NCBI RefSeq assembly: GCF_027925525.1
Contig: NZ_BSDJ01000024.1
Coordinates: forward strand, 1-64,000
DNA from: Paenibacillus tyrphae
GTDB lineage: Bacteria > Bacillota > Bacilli > Paenibacillales > NBRC-103111
DNA: 64,000 bases
Reading direction: 5' to 3'
Shown: in pieces, positions 26,137 to 41,100 of the stretch
Layout of the letters: every line of letters starts with the position of its first letter
Numbering within the stretch: position 1 is the stretch's first letter
Notes under the pieces: model-generated
Seen by the model: only the letters and a program-made list of their open reading frames with translations
What the model was told of the DNA's origin: nothing
Database searches by the model: none
Program-made: the position numbers and the translations under genes

Positions 26137-29100
26137 TTTTTCGACGGTGAGTTCCTTTAGCAAGACGTCGCTAGGCGTGAGCTCCGCATGCTCTTTCGTC
26201 ACGCAATGCTGAACGACCTCTTGAAGACTCGCGCGGACGAGATCGCCGAACCGCTCCATCGTTTCGCTGCGGTATTCTTTGCCGCTATAGCTGATCGTCA
26301 GCGATAGCTTGCCTTCGGATATCATACCGTTGATCCCCAGCGTATACGATTGTGGCGTCCGTTCGCCCACCTCCGCACCGGTCGAATAAGGTGAGACTTG
26401 CAGTCCGCTGCTGTGCAGGTCCTGATCGAACTGCCCCAGGTAGTTGAAGCTGATTTCCGGCTTCGTTTCAAACGGGACGCCCTCCGTCGAAGCGGACAAA
26501 TAGTTCAAGATGCCGTAGCCGATTCCTTTGTTCGGAATTTGCCGCAGACCTTCCTTCACCCGCTTGATTCGGCGCGACACGTTCAGTTCGGCTCCCATCT
26601 CCAAGACGACCGGATACTGGCTTGTAAACCATCCCACGGTGCGGGTAATATCGATGTCCGGAAGGATCGCTTCCCGTCCATGCCCTTCCAGATTGACCAG
26701 AACCTGCTCGATGCCGGTCCACTTGTGTACCGCCATGCCCAGCGCGGTTAGCAGCAAGTCGTTCATTTCCGTGTTGTACGCGCGGTGCGCCTGCTTCAGC
26801 AACTGCTCCGTTTCCCGCTCGGTCCATTGGACCGTAACGGCTTGGCTGTCCCGGATCAAAGCGTTCGCCTGAACGTAGTCCTTCGGCAGCGGACTCGGGC
26901 CAACCTCTTCAATCTGCTGCCAATAACTCCGTTCGCGTTCCGCCGCAGAACTATTCGCGTAAAGAGACAGCTGCTGTGCCCAGAGCTGGAAGGAATCCGT
27001 TTTTTGCGGAAGCCGGATCGTTTGCCCGCTCGCCACTTGTTCGTAGCCGGCAGCGAGATCCTCGAATAAGATCCGCCACGATACCCCGTCAACCGCCAAG
27101 TGGTGAATGGCAATCAGCAGGTGGTCGCCATCCGCGCAGCGGAACAATCCCAGTTTCATCAGCGGCCCGTCGCTCAAGCTGATGCCGCTTTGGATTTCCG
27201 ACGCTTTCGCTTCCACCGCGGCAACGCAATCCGCGTCCCCTTTGAAATCAAAGATATCCAAGCTGTAGAGCTCGCCTTCGTCTACCCGGCGGTTCGATGC
27301 TTCGATGCCATGTTCCGTCTTGCGGAAAACAAGGCGCAGCGCATCATGATGCTCGGCGATGGCGCGGATCGCCTGACGAAGTGCCGTTTCGTCGAAGCCC
27401 TCCTCACGGTACAGCATGACCGCCTGATTGAAATGATGCGGATCGGCAAGCCGCTGCTCGAAGAACCAGTGTTGAATCGGCGTCAGCTTTGTCGGCCCGG
27501 CCACTTCTCCTTGTTCCGCGATCCGGCTGGCCGTTTCGATATGCTGGCTTAGCTCGGCGATGGTCGGATGCTTGAACAAATCTTTCATTTTCAGCTTATG
27601 TCCCGTTTGAAGCAGCCTCGAAGACACCTGAATCGCTTTGATCGAGTCGCCTCCAAGGTCGAAGAAATTGTCCCGGATGCCGACCCGCGGATAACCCAAC
27701 ACGCTTTCCCAGACGGAAGCCAACGTCTGTTCCACTACGGTTCGCGGCGTCTCGTATTCCGTTCCCGTTTGCATACCGCCTTCCGGGGCGGGCAGCGCTC
27801 TTCGGTCCAGCTTCCCGTTCGATGTCAACGGCATGCTCTCCAGTTGGACGAAAGAGGACGGAATCATATAGCCCGGCAGCTCTTGGGACAGCGCCGCCCG
27901 AAGCTCGCCCGACGTCAGCGGCCGGTCGGCCGTCAAGTACGCGCACAGCACTTTCTGCCCGCTGTGGTCCTCGCGTGCGATGACGACGGCATCCTTCACG
28001 GCTGCCAAGTTCAAGATCTGCGCTTCCACCTCGCCAAGCTCAATCCGGTACCCGCGAATTTTAACTTGATGGTCGATCCGTCCCAAAAATTCAATATTGC
28101 CGTCCGGTAGCCAGCGTGCAAGGTCCCCGGTCCGGTACATCCGCTCTCCCGCTGCAAACGGGTTATCCACGAATTTCTCGGCGGTCAGCTCAGGACGGTT
28201 CAAATAGCCTTTGGCTACGCCGTCCCCGGCAATATACATCTCGCCCGGCACGCCCTGCGGCACAAGGTTACGCTTCGCATCAAGCAAATAAATGCTCACG
28301 TTGTCCATCGCCACGCCGATCGGCACCGACTCGCGCGTATCCCTCACGGGATCGTACAAATAAATCATGCAGCCGACAACCGTTTCGGTCGGACCGTATT
28401 CATTGAAAATTTGCACTTGCCCGTTAAATTTCTCCGAAATGCTTTTCGCCAGATTCGTACTGAGATTCTCGCCGCCCACAATGAACTTCTTGATTCTCGA
28501 TTCGCTTGGCAGCTTCATTTCCTTGATCAGACCGAGATGAACCGGCGTCAGCTTGACGATGTCCACTTGATTGTCTTCGATGATGCGCTGAATGAGCGTC
28601 GTCTTGTCCTCCCCTTCGTAAATGCGGATCTTATTCCCTGTAAGGATTGGGGTGAACAACGACGTAAACGTTAAATCGAACGAAATCGACGAGTACAAGG
28701 GGAAGTCGTAATTTTCCGCGATGTCATACGCATCCTTGGTCCACCAGATATAGTTGACCAGGCCTTGATGCATGATCATCGTGCCTTTCGGCAATCCCGT
28801 CGTGCCCGATGTGTAAATAAGATAAGCCAGTTCCTTCGGATGCATGGGCAGTTCCAGATTCGAGCCATCCTGAGCGTAATGCTGCGGATCGTTCAAATCG
28901 ATGAGCTTGCCTTCAAAGGATACCCGTTCCCGCAAATGGCTTTGGGTGAGCAGCAGCTTTGCTCCTGAATCTTTCAAAATGTACCCGATGCGCTCTTCGG
29001 GATATTCCGGATCGATCGGCACAAAGGCCCCGCCGGCTTTTAGAATCCCAAGAATCCCTACGATCATTTCCAAGGAACGTTCGACCATAAGGCCGACCAG

Positions 29101-32100
29101 TTGTTCCGACTGAACACCTTCGGCGCGCAGCGTACGCGCAAGCCGGTTCGCCTGTTCGTTCAATTCCTTGTACGTGAGCCGGCTTTCTTCGTAAATCGCC
29201 GCGATACGTTCCGGCGTCCGTTTCGCCTGTTCCTCGAACAACTGATGAATCGCCTTCTCCCGCGGGTACTCGACCTTGTGGCCGGCCCAATCGAGCAATT
29301 TCGCTTTCTCTTGTGGCGTTACCATCTCCAGCTCATCCACACGAATGTTCGGATTGTCCGCAACCTGTTCAATGATTCGCATGAGATGTCCGCGGATTCG
29401 TTCGACGCTGGCCCGCTCGTAGACGCAAGCATTGTAACGGAAGCTTACGCGGAGCGCATCGCCCGGAATAACAATCAGGTTGAAATCATAGTTGGTTTGC
29501 TCGAACATGGCGAAATCCGTAAGCTCAAGCGCTTCGCCGTCGCCGCTTCCCGTCTGCTCCACCTGCTGCTCGACAGGGTAGTTTTCAAACACCATGATAT
29601 GGCTGATCAAATCCTGCTTCTGTTCGGTTTTCCCCTGAATCTCATAGAGCGGATACGTATCGTACGCATGTGAGGCCAAGGAATCCTTCTGGGTTCGAGC
29701 CATCACTTCCGTGAAGGTCTCGCCTTCCTCCGCTTGGACCCGTATCGGGATCGTGTTAATAAACAAACCGATCATGCTTTCAATGCCCGGTATTTCGGCC
29801 GGTCTTCCGGATACGACGCCTCCGAAAACGACATCCCGATGGCCGTTATAGCATTGCAGGGCAATTCCCCATGCCGTCTGCAGCAGCGTGTTGACCGTAA
29901 CCTGATGACGTTTCGCCACGAGGTCGATTCGCCGGGTCAAGTCCTGGCCCCAATCGCAAGCGAGCTCTTCCAATACATAGGCTTCCGCCTTGCCTTGAGG
30001 TTTCCCTTCCGGTACGATCGTTTGGTGTTCATAGCCTTCCAAATAGCGGCTCCAGTAATCGGAAGCTGCAGCATCGTCTTGCCGCTCCAACCATTCGATG
30101 TACCGGCTGTACGGCTGAGCCTCGACAAGCTCCGGCTGACGTTTCCAGCGGATGGCGGAATAGTGCTCGAACAGTTCCCCGGTAACGAGCGGAATGCACC
30201 AGCCGTCCATAATGATATGGTGGAAGCTCCACAGTACCCGGTAGTTCTCTTCACCCGTGCACAGAACCGTTACGCGCATCAGCGCATCCCGGGCAAGATC
30301 GAAACCTCTCGCCTTGTCTTCGGCAGCGTACGTTTCGAGATAAGCCTGCCGCTCGGCGTCGTTCATTTGGCGCAGATCTTTATACGCAAATTCGATGCTC
30401 TTCTGGCGGAAGACTACTTGTACCGGCAAATCTCCCCAACCGCTGTAAAAGTTCGTCCGCAGGATGGCATGTCTTTGCGCCAAGGCATCGAAGCTTTGCG
30501 CGAACGCTTCCGTATCCAGGCTGCCCCGCAGTCCAAACTCCGCTTGCTCAAAATACGATGCCGAGCCCGGCTCCATCAAGCTGTGGAACAGCATTCCCTT
30601 CTGCATCGGCGTGAGCTTGTACACATCCTCGATCTCGCCCACGTGCCGGGTTTGTTCTACCAGCTGCTCCAACTGCTCCATCGTGAGTCCCTTCAGCAAG
30701 ACGTCGCTGGGCGTCAATTCCGACCGTTCCTTCGTGATGCAATGCGTGATGACTTTCTGCAGGCTAGCCTGGATGATGCCGGCCAAGCGCTCGATCGTTT
30801 CTTGGCGGTATTCCTTGCCATTGTAGCTAATCGTCAGCGCCAGCGCGCCTTCGGAAATCATGCCGTTGATATCCAGAGCGTAGTTCTGCACCGTCTGTCC
30901 GCTTAGCGCTTCGCCGATCGAATACGGAGAAAGCTGCAGCGCATTGCTTTGCAGGTCCTGATCGAACTGACCGAGGTAGTTAAAGCTGATTTCCGGCTCG
31001 ATGTTCCATTGGACGCCCTCGGAAGAAGCGGACAAATAGTTCAGGATGCCGTAGCCGATCCCCTTATGCGGAATTTGGCGTAGCCCTTCCTTCACCCGCT
31101 TGATCCGGCGCGCGATCTCCGGATCCGCTCCCACCTCCAACACGATCGGATATTGGCTTGTAAACCATCCCACGGTGCGGGTGATGTCGATGTCCGGAAC
31201 GATCGGCTCCCGGCCGTGTCCTTCCAGGTTCACCAGAACTTTCCCGATACTGGACCACTCGTGAATCGCCATCCCTAAAGCCGTTAACAACAGGTCGTTC
31301 ATTTCCGTGTTATATGCACGGTGCGCTTGCTTGAGCAACTGCTCCGTTTCCTGTTCGCTCCATTGGACCGTGACGGATTCGACATCCCTGAGCAGCGAGC
31401 TGTCCTGCGCTTGATCCTTCGGCAGCGTAACCGCATCAACCGCTGCAATCTCCTGCCAGTAGGCGCGTTCGCGTTCCAAGGCCGCACTTTCCGCATAAAG
31501 CGACAGCCGCTCCGCCCAGAGCTGGAACGAGTCCGTTTTTTGCGGAAGCTGAATGGCCTGTCCGCTTGCGGCTTGCTCGTACCCGGCTGCAAAATCCTCG
31601 AACAAAATGCGCCACGATACCCCGTCGACTGCCAAATGGTGAATGACGATCAGCAGATGATCCCCGTCGGCGCAGCGGAACAATCCCAGCTTCATCAGCG
31701 GCCCTTCGCTCAGGTCGATGCCGCTTTGGATTTCGTTCGCCTTGGTTTTAACCGCCGCGGCACAGTCCGCTTCATTCTTGAAATCGAAAATATCCAAGGT
31801 GAAAAGCTCGCCTTCGTCCACTCCGCGGTTCCATGCTTCGATGCCATGGTCCGTCCAGCGGAAGACCAGACGCAGCGCGTCGTGATGTTCGGCCAGCTTG
31901 GTCATCAACGCGCGAAGCGCCTCTTCCTCAAAGCCATCCTCCCGGTACAGCATAACGGCATGGTTATAATGATGCGGAGCCGCTGTCTGGCGCTCGAAGA
32001 ACCAATGCTGGATCGGCGTCAGCTTGGTCGCTCCGGTCACTTCCCCTTGCTCGGCGATTCGGCTGACCGCTTGGATATGCGGGCTTAGCTCGGCGATCGT

Positions 32101-35100
32101 CGGATACTTGAACAAATCTTTCATTTCCAGCTTGTAGCCCGCCTGGAACAGCCTCGAAGAGACCTGGATCGATTTGATCGAGTCGCCGCCAAGATCGAAG
32201 AAGTTGTCGCGAATCCCGACCCGTGCGGCACCCAGAACGCCTTCCCAAACCGAAGCCAGAGTTTGTTCCACGACCGTCCGAGGCGCGGCATACTCCGCTC
32301 CCGTCTGCACGCTTCCTTCCGGGGCCGGCAGCGCTTTGCGGTCCATCTTCCCGTTCGGCGTCCGCGGCATCCGCTCCAACTGCACGAAGTAGGACGGGAT
32401 CATGTAGCCTGGCAGCTCTTGCGCCAGCGCTCCCCGCAGCCCGCTTACCGTCAGCTCCGTATCCGCTACGAAGTAGGCGCACAAATATTTTTGCCCGCTA
32501 ACGTCTTCGCGCGCAAGCACGATCACTTCTTGTACGGACGCCACATTTAAGAGCTTTGCTTCCACCTCTCCCAGCTCAATCCGGTACCCGCGAATTTTGA
32601 CCTGATGGTCGATGCGGCCCAAATATTCCATCGTGCCGTCCGGCAACCAGCGGGCCAAGTCTCCGCTCTTATACATCCGATCCCCGGCCACGAACGGGTT
32701 ATCCATGAATCGCTCCGCGGTTAAATCCGGGCGATTCAAGTAGCCGCGCGCCAGCCCGTCTCCGGCCACGTACAGCTCCCCGGCAATCCCAATCGGCTGC
32801 GGATGACGTTGCTCGTCCAAAATATAGACGCTCAACGTCGGAATCGCTGTCCCGATGTTGCTTGTACCCTCTTCGATTTCCGTTTCCGTAATTTCTTTAT
32901 ACGTGGCATGCACGGTCGTTTCGGTGATTCCATACATGTTGATCAGTTGGACATGCGGGTACTTCGTTCTCCATTCTTTCAATAAAGCCGGGCTTAGCGC
33001 CTCTCCGCCGAAGATGATCTGTCTCAGCTTCAGTTCCTTGCCGTCATGGCTCAGCTCTTCCTGCAGCAGCTGATAGAAATACGTCGGCGTCTGGTTCAAA
33101 ATGGTAACCTGCTGCGCTTTCAGCAATTGCAGGAATTGCTGCGGATTTTTCGCGGTCAAGGAAGGCACAACGACCAATTTGCCTCCGTAGAGCAATGCCC
33201 CGTACATTTCCCATACCGAGAAATCGAAGCAGAACGAATGAAATAACGTCCACGTGTCCGCAGGCCCGAAATCAAACAGGTTCCGGTCGTTAAACAAGAG
33301 GCGGACTACGTTTTTATGCTCGATCAACGTCCCTTTCGGCTTGCCTGTCGTTCCCGACGTATAGATCACATAAGCCAGATGGTTCGGTCCGACCGCTGTG
33401 CGCAGGTTTGATGCGTCCTCATGGTACGCGGCGGAGTTATGCAAGTCCACGACCTTTCCGTCAAAGAACGCCCGTTCCATCAAATGGGTCTGAGTCAGCA
33501 GCAGCCCGGCACCCGAGTCTTCCAGTACATAGCGAATCCGTTCTTCCGGATATTCCGGGTCCACCGGCACATACGCGCCGCCGGCTTTCAGAATGGCGAG
33601 CATCCCCACGATCATTTCGAGGGAACGGTCGGCCATAATGCCTACCAGTTGATCGGATTTCACCCCTTCGGCGCTTAACGTTCTCGCCAGCTGGTTCGCC
33701 CGTTCGTTCAGCTCCCGGTACGTGAGCTCGCTTCGCTCGGACACGACGGCCACCAGATCCGGCGTTCGCTCCGCCTGTTCCTCGAACAACCGATGAATCG
33801 TTTTATCCCGGGGGTAGTCCGCCTTGCACTCGCCCCATAGCTCCAAAATTTGCGTTTTCTCCTGCGGCGTAATGATCTCGATGGACGACAGCAGCGTCTG
33901 CGGCTCCTCCGTGACGATATCGATCACCTGCATGAAATGCTTCGCCATCCGTTCTACGGATTCTTGCTTATACAGCACACTCGCATATTCGAGGCTGCAT
34001 ACGAGTTCGCCCGCTTCCTCCGACACTGTCAGCATCAAGTCGAACTTCGCCACCGGATGCCGATGCTCGTACGGTTTAAACTGCAAACCTTCGATTTCTT
34101 GCGCCCCTTGCTCCATATTCTGCAGCACAAGCATCGTGTCGAACAACGGGTTGCGGCTCAAGTCGCGCTTCAGATTCAGCTTATCGATCAGCATTTCGAA
34201 CGGATAGTCTTGATGTTCATACGCTTTTAACGCCGTTTCCTTCACTTCCTGCACGTAGTCTTGGAACGTCTTCTCTCCTGCCGGGTAATTGCGTATCGCC
34301 AGTGTATTGACGAACATCCCGATCAGGCTTCCCAAGTCGGCATGCCGCCTGCCCGCAATCGGAGAGCCGACCGTAACGTCTTCTTGACCTGTATATTTAT
34401 GCAGCAAGGTTGTATAAGCTGCCAATAATACCATGTACAAGGTAGATCCCGTTTGCGCCGCAAGCTGCTTCAACGCGTCGCTTCGATGTTGGCCGAGGGA
34501 AAACTCCATCCGGTCCCCTTCAAAGCTGCGCACCGCCGGTCTTACCTCATCGGTCGGCAGACCGAGCACCGGAAGCTCCCCGCGAAAGACATCGAGCCAA
34601 TACTCTTCCTGCTTGCTCATCCGTTCGCTTTGAGCTTCCGCTTGCTGCCATGCCGCGTAATCCTTGTACTGAATTCGCAGCGGCGGCAGCTCCGCTCCCT
34701 CGTATAGCCGGATAAACTCCTCGACAAGAATGCTCATGGACACGCCGTCGGAAATAATATGATGCATGTCAAACAGCAGCAGATGGCGGTCTTTCTCCAG
34801 CCCGATCAATCCCACGCGCAGCAGCGGCGGCTTCGCCAGTTCAAACGCCCGCACGAAGCTGCGGATGCGCTCTTCGGCTTCCTCTTCTCCCGTCTGGGCA
34901 TAATCTACCGCAAACGCTACCTCCGGGTGCACTCGCTGCACCGGCTCGCCGTTCACCGTCTCGAAGCCGGTGCGCAGCGTTTCGTGACGCCGGATCAACT
35001 GCCGGAACGCTTCCTCCAGCCGCTCCCGGTCCAGCGCCCCTTCGACCGTCATGACGCCCGGCATGTTGTAGCCGACTTCCCCGCCCTCCAGCTGGCTCAA

Positions 35101-38100
35101 AATGTACAGCCGCTTCTGGGCTGAAGAAACCGGATAATACGGCCGCTCCTCGATGACCGGGATGGAGGCGTAAGCCGTGTTCTCCCGCTCTTCTAGCAAT
35201 TGCGCCATTTCCTCAATCGTCGGATATTGGAACGCTTCCCGCAGGGAGATCTCCCCGCTCATCTCTTTTTGAATCCGGGATACCAGCAATGTCGCCCGTA
35301 GAGAATGGCCTCCGATGTCGAAAAAGTTGTCTTTCACCCCAACTTGCGGTAGCCCCAACACCTCCTGCCAGATTTGCGCGAGCTGCGCTTCCGCCGGCGT
35401 TCTTGGAGCCGCGAGTTCCGTACCTGCGTGCAAGTCCGCCTCCGGCGCAGGCAGCGCCTTACGGTCGACTTTGCCATTCGGCGTCAGCGGCATCCGCTCG
35501 AGCTGTACAAAGTAGGACGGGATCATATACTCCGGCAGCTCTTGAGAGAGCGCGGCTCTGAGCTCACCCGCCGTCAGGGTTCGGTCCGCCACGAAGTACG
35601 CGCCCAATCGCTTATGCCCGGTCTCGTCTTCATGTGCGATCGCAACGGCTTCCTGCACCGCCTCCGTTTTCAGGAGATGCGCCTCCACCTCGCCAAGCTC
35701 GATCCGATAGCCGCGAATCTTCACTTGGGCGTCTATCCGGCTGATATATTCGATGCTTCCATCCTCCAGCCATTTTACCAAATCCCCGGTCCGGTACATC
35801 CTGCCGCCCGGCGCCAACGAGGAATAAATGAATCTCTCGTCCGTCAGTTCCGGATAGTTCAAATAACCTCGGGCCAAACCATCCCCGGCAATATACAATT
35901 CTCCGGGAATACCTGCCGGCAGCAGGCGCTGATCACGATCCAAGACATAGACGGACGTATTGCTGATCGGCTTGCCGATGGGCACGGTATCCGCCTTCTC
36001 GTCCATATCGTCGACTCGGTGGTAGGTAGCAAATACGGTGCTTTCCGTCGGTCCGTAGACATGGATCAACCGGCCGGGGCCCAGACGCGCAAACGCTTTT
36101 CGCACATGGCCTGCGGATACCTTCTCCCCGCCGAACAGCAAGGCTTCCAGCGTTTCGAAGCAATCGACGTCGATGTCCACCAGCGTATTGAAAAGGGCGG
36201 TCGTCATGAAACATTTCGTGATCCGCTGCGTGCGCAGCACGCGCGACAGCTCCCGAGCGTCCATCACCTCATCGCGAGTGATCAGCACAAGGGAAGCTCC
36301 GTTCAGCAGCGCTCCGTAAATGTCGAACGTTGAACCGTCGAACGAGAAGCTGGATAACTGCAGAACCCGGTCTTTTGCCGTGAACCCGATGTAGTTCGTT
36401 TCCTTGACCACGCGGCTGATGTTGTAATGCATCGTCAAGTTGCCTTTCGGCTTGCCTGTAGAACCGGAAGTGTAGATGATGCATGCCAGCGCCTCGGAGC
36501 CATGAACCGGCATAAGGTTATCTTTGCCTCCCTCATACATCTGCCGGTCCGTTAAATCCAGTACAAGTCCGGTAAATTGTACCTTCTTCCGCACTTCCGG
36601 CTGGGTCAGCAGCAGCTTCGCGCCCGAATCCTCCAGCATATAACGGATCCGCTCCTCCGGATATTCCGGATCGATCGGCACATAAGCTCCTCCGGCTTTC
36701 AAGATGCCGAAGACCCCGACGATCATCTCCAAGGAACGCTCCACCATGAGGCCGACAGGCTGATCCGGCTCTACGCCTTCGGTCCGCAGCGTGCGCGCCA
36801 ACCCGTTGGCCCGTTCGTTCAGCTCGCCATACGTCAGCTGTTCGTCCCCGAATATCACCGCCACGGCATCCGGCGTACGCTCCACCTGCTCCTCGAACAG
36901 TTGCTGAAGCGTCTTGTCCTTCGGATAACGGGTCGTCGTATCGTCCCATACTTGCCGCATCTGCGCTTTTTCTTGCGGCGTGATCAGCTCCAGCTCGCTT
37001 AATCGGACTTGCGGATTGTTCGCTACTTGTTCCAGCATATGAACCAGATGTCCCTGAATCCGTTCGATGCTTGCCCGATCATAAACGATTGCATTGTAAC
37101 GGAAAACAATCTTAAACGATTCGCCCGGCATGACAATCAGGTTAAAATCATAGTTCGTCTGCTCAAACAATTCGGCGTCCGTAATCTCAAACGCAGCTTG
37201 CTCGCCGCTTCCCAACTGCTGTATCTGCTGTTCGACAGGATAGTTTTCGAACACCATAATATGCGTGATCAAATTTTGCTTTTGCCCTGTTTGCGATTGA
37301 ATCTCATAGAGCGGATACGTATCGTACGCATGCGAAGCCAAATACCGCTCCTGATGCTTTTTGACCGCTTCCGCGAAAGTTGCATGCTCTTCCGTCCGGA
37401 CACGTACCGGGATCGTATTAATGAAAAGCCCGATCATGCTTTCGATGCCCGGTATTTCCGTCGGCCTTCCCGATACGACGCTTCCGAAGACGACATCCCG
37501 CTGACCGTTGTATTTCTGAAGCACAATCCCCCATACCGCTTGCATCAACGTGCTGACCGTCACTTGATGCTGCTTCGCCATGCGTTCTATACGCAGGGTC
37601 AGGTCCTTGTCCAGATCATAAACGAACTGCTCCGAAACATGGCCTTTCGCCTTGCCGGAAGTGTCGGCTAACGGCAGCGTCGTATGCTGTTCATAGTCTT
37701 CCAGATACTCGCGCCAATACCGGGAGGCTTCATCGTCATTTTGCCGATCGAGCCATTCGATGTACTGGCTGTACGGTAAGGCCAAGGCAAGCTCCGGTTG
37801 TTTTTGCTGCATGACGGCCGCATAGTGCTCGAATACTTCCCGGGTAATGAGAGGGATGCACCAGCCATCCATAATAATATGGTGGAAGCTCCACAGGAGG
37901 TAATAATTGTCTTCTCCTGTACGCAGGATCGATACGCGCAGCAGCTCATCTTGAGTCAAGTCAAATCCTCTGGCTTTATCCTTTGCGGCGTACGTCTCGA
38001 TATGCGTCTTCCGCTGCGTTTCATCCAGCCCGCGCAAATCCTCATAAGCAAATCCGCTCTTTTTGTCGCGATAGACGATCTGCACCGGCAGGTCCTTCCA

Positions 38101-41100
38101 ACCGCTGTAAAAGTTTGTCCGCAAGGCGGCATGTCTTTGCACCAAGGCGTCTAAACTTGTAGCGAAAGCTTCCACATCGAAGGTTCCCCGCAGATCGAAC
38201 GTCGCTTGTTCGAAGTACGATCCCGAATCGGGCTCTAGGAGGCTGTGGAACAGCATGCCTTTCTGCATCGGCGTCAGCTTGTATATATTCTCAATGTCGC
38301 CAAGATGTCCCGTCCGTTCGACCAAATCATCCAGTTCGTCAACGGTCAGTCCCTTCAGCAGAACGTCGCTTGGGGTCAGTTCCGCCCGTTCCTTCGTTAC
38401 GCAATGCTGAATGATCTCTTGAAGACTTGTCCGGAATAACCCTGAGAATCGCTCGATCGTTTCTTGGCGATACTCCTTGCCGTTATAGCCGATGGTCAGC
38501 GTCAGCGCTCCTCCGGAAATCAACCCGTTGATATCCAGCGCATAATGCCGCTCCGCGCTTTCGCCTGCCGCCGTACCGGTCGAATAAGGCGAGACTTGCA
38601 GCGCATTCGTTTGCAGGTCTTGGTCGAATTGGCCCAGATAGTTGAAGCTGATGTCCGGCCTTACTTCCAAGGAGCCTTTCTCTTCCGGTGCAGACAAATA
38701 GTTCAGGATGCCGTAGCCGATTCCTTTATGCGGAATTTGGCGCAGGCCTTCCTTCACCCGCTTGATTCGGCGCGATACGTCCCGATCCGCCCCCATGTCC
38801 AAAACGATCGGATATTGGCTCGTGAACCAACCTACGGTACGGGTGATGTCGATGTCGGGAATAATCGGCTCCCGGCCGTGTCCTTCCAGGTTGACCGGTA
38901 CGTGCCCGATTCCGGTCAACGTGTGAATCGCCATCCCCAGGGCGGTCAGCAGCAGATCGTTCATCTCCGTGTTATACGCGCGGTGTGCCTGCTTCAACAG
39001 CTGTTCCGTTTCCTGCGGGGTCCACTGGATCGTAATTGTTTTACTATCCCGAACCAAAACTTGCTCCTGAGCGTCATCCTTCGGCAGCGGCGCTGCGACT
39101 GCAAGCTCCCGGATGTGCTGCCAATAGGCTCGCTCGCTTTCCATCGCCGGACTGCCCGCATAAAGCGACAACTGCTGCGCCCAGAGCTGGAAGGAATCCG
39201 TTTTTTGCGGAAGACGAATGACTTGCCCGCTTACGGCTTGTTCATAACCGGCGGCAAGATCCTCGAACAAAATACGCCACGATACCCCGTCGACCGCCAA
39301 ATGGTGTATGACGATCAGCAGGTGGTCTCCGTCCGCGCAGCGGAACAATCCGAGCTTCATCAGCGGTCCTTCGCTCAGGCTGATGCCGCCTTGAATTTCC
39401 GACGCTTTGGCTTCCACGAGGGCAGCGCAATCCACCTCCTCCGTAAAATCGAAGACGTCCAGGCTGTAGAGCTCGCCTTCCTCTACCTGGCGGTTCCATG
39501 CTTCGATGCCATGTTCCGTCTGACGGAATACCAGACGCAGCGCGTCATGATGCTCGGCGATGGCGCGGATCGTTTGACGAAGCGCCGCTTCGTCGAAGCT
39601 CTCCTCCCGGTACAGCATCACCGCTTGGTTGAAATGATGGAGATCCGCCGTCTGCCGCGCGAAGAACCAATGCTGGATCGGCGTCAGCTTCGTCGCTCCG
39701 CTTACTTCTCCCTGCTCCGCCATGCGGGTGGCCGCTTGAAGATGCGGGCTTAGCTCCGCGATCGTCGGATGCTTGAACAAGTCTTTCATTTCCAGCTTGT
39801 AGCCCGCTTGGAACAGCCTCGAAGACACTTGGATCGATTTGATCGAATCGCCGCCAAGCTCGAAGAAATTGTCGTAAATGCCGATCGGCCGAGCGCCCAA
39901 CACACCTTCCCAAACGGACGCCAGCGCCTGCTCGGCCGCCGTCCTCGGCGCCGCGTATGCCGTTCCCGTCTGCATACTTCCTTCCGGAGCCGGCAGCGCT
40001 TTGCGGTCTACCTTCCCGTTTGCGTTTAATGGCATTTGCTCCAGCTGGACGAAGTAAGACGGGATCATATAGCCGGGCAGCTCCTGCGCCAAGGCGTTTC
40101 GCGCCTCGCCTGCGGCGAGCGTGCGTTCCGCCACAAAGTAAGCGCAAAGCTGTTTCTGCCCGCTTTCGTCCTCCCTGGCGATCACCACGGCTTCCCGAAT
40201 CGCTTCCACTTTCGCGAGCTGCGCTTCCACCTCGCCCAATTCAATCCGGTACCCGCGAATCTTCACCTGCTCGTCGATCCGTCCTTTGTATTCCAGCGTA
40301 CCGTCGGCGCGCCAGCGGACCAAGTCCCCCGTGCGGTAACAGCGCTCTCCCGGGCGAACCGGGCTTTCGACGAACTTCTCCGCCGTCAGCTCCGGACGGT
40401 TCAAATACCCGCGCGCGACACCGTCTCCGCCGACGATCAGCTCACCCCATACCCCGATCGGAAGCAGCTGCATCGAACGGTCTGTCACGTAAGCCGTCGA
40501 ATGATTGATCGGCCGACCGATGGGCACCGCATCCGTCTGCTCGCCTTCGATCAGATGCGTCGTGGAGAACGTCGTATTTTCCGTCGGGCCGTAACCGTTC
40601 ACGATAGCCAGCCCGGGATTGTCGCGCAGCACAAGGTTGATGTGCGGCACGGAGAGGACGTCTCCCCCGACAAGCAGCGTTTGCAAGCCGCCGAACAGCC
40701 TGCTGTCCTGCTGCGACAATTGATTAAAGAGCGGCGAGGTGAGCCACATCGTCGTAATCCCGCAGCTCCGGATCGCCTCCTTCAATTTATCCGCGTTCAA
40801 AATAACCTCGTTGTTCACGAGATACAGCCGGCCGCCATTTAGCAGCGCTCCCCAAATTTCGAGCGTGGAGGCGTCGAAAACGACCGCGCCCGTTTGCAAA
40901 ATGCGTGTAGTTTCATCCAATGCAACATAGTTGCAATTTTTCACCAACCGGACGACGTTGCGATGCTCAACCATGACGCCTTTCGGCCGGCCGGTCGTTC
41001 CCGACGTATACATGATGTAAGCCAAGTCGCTTGCCGTACCGGCCCAGCCCGGATTCGAACCGTCTTCGGCGTAAATCGTTTCGTCACTCAGATTGACGAC

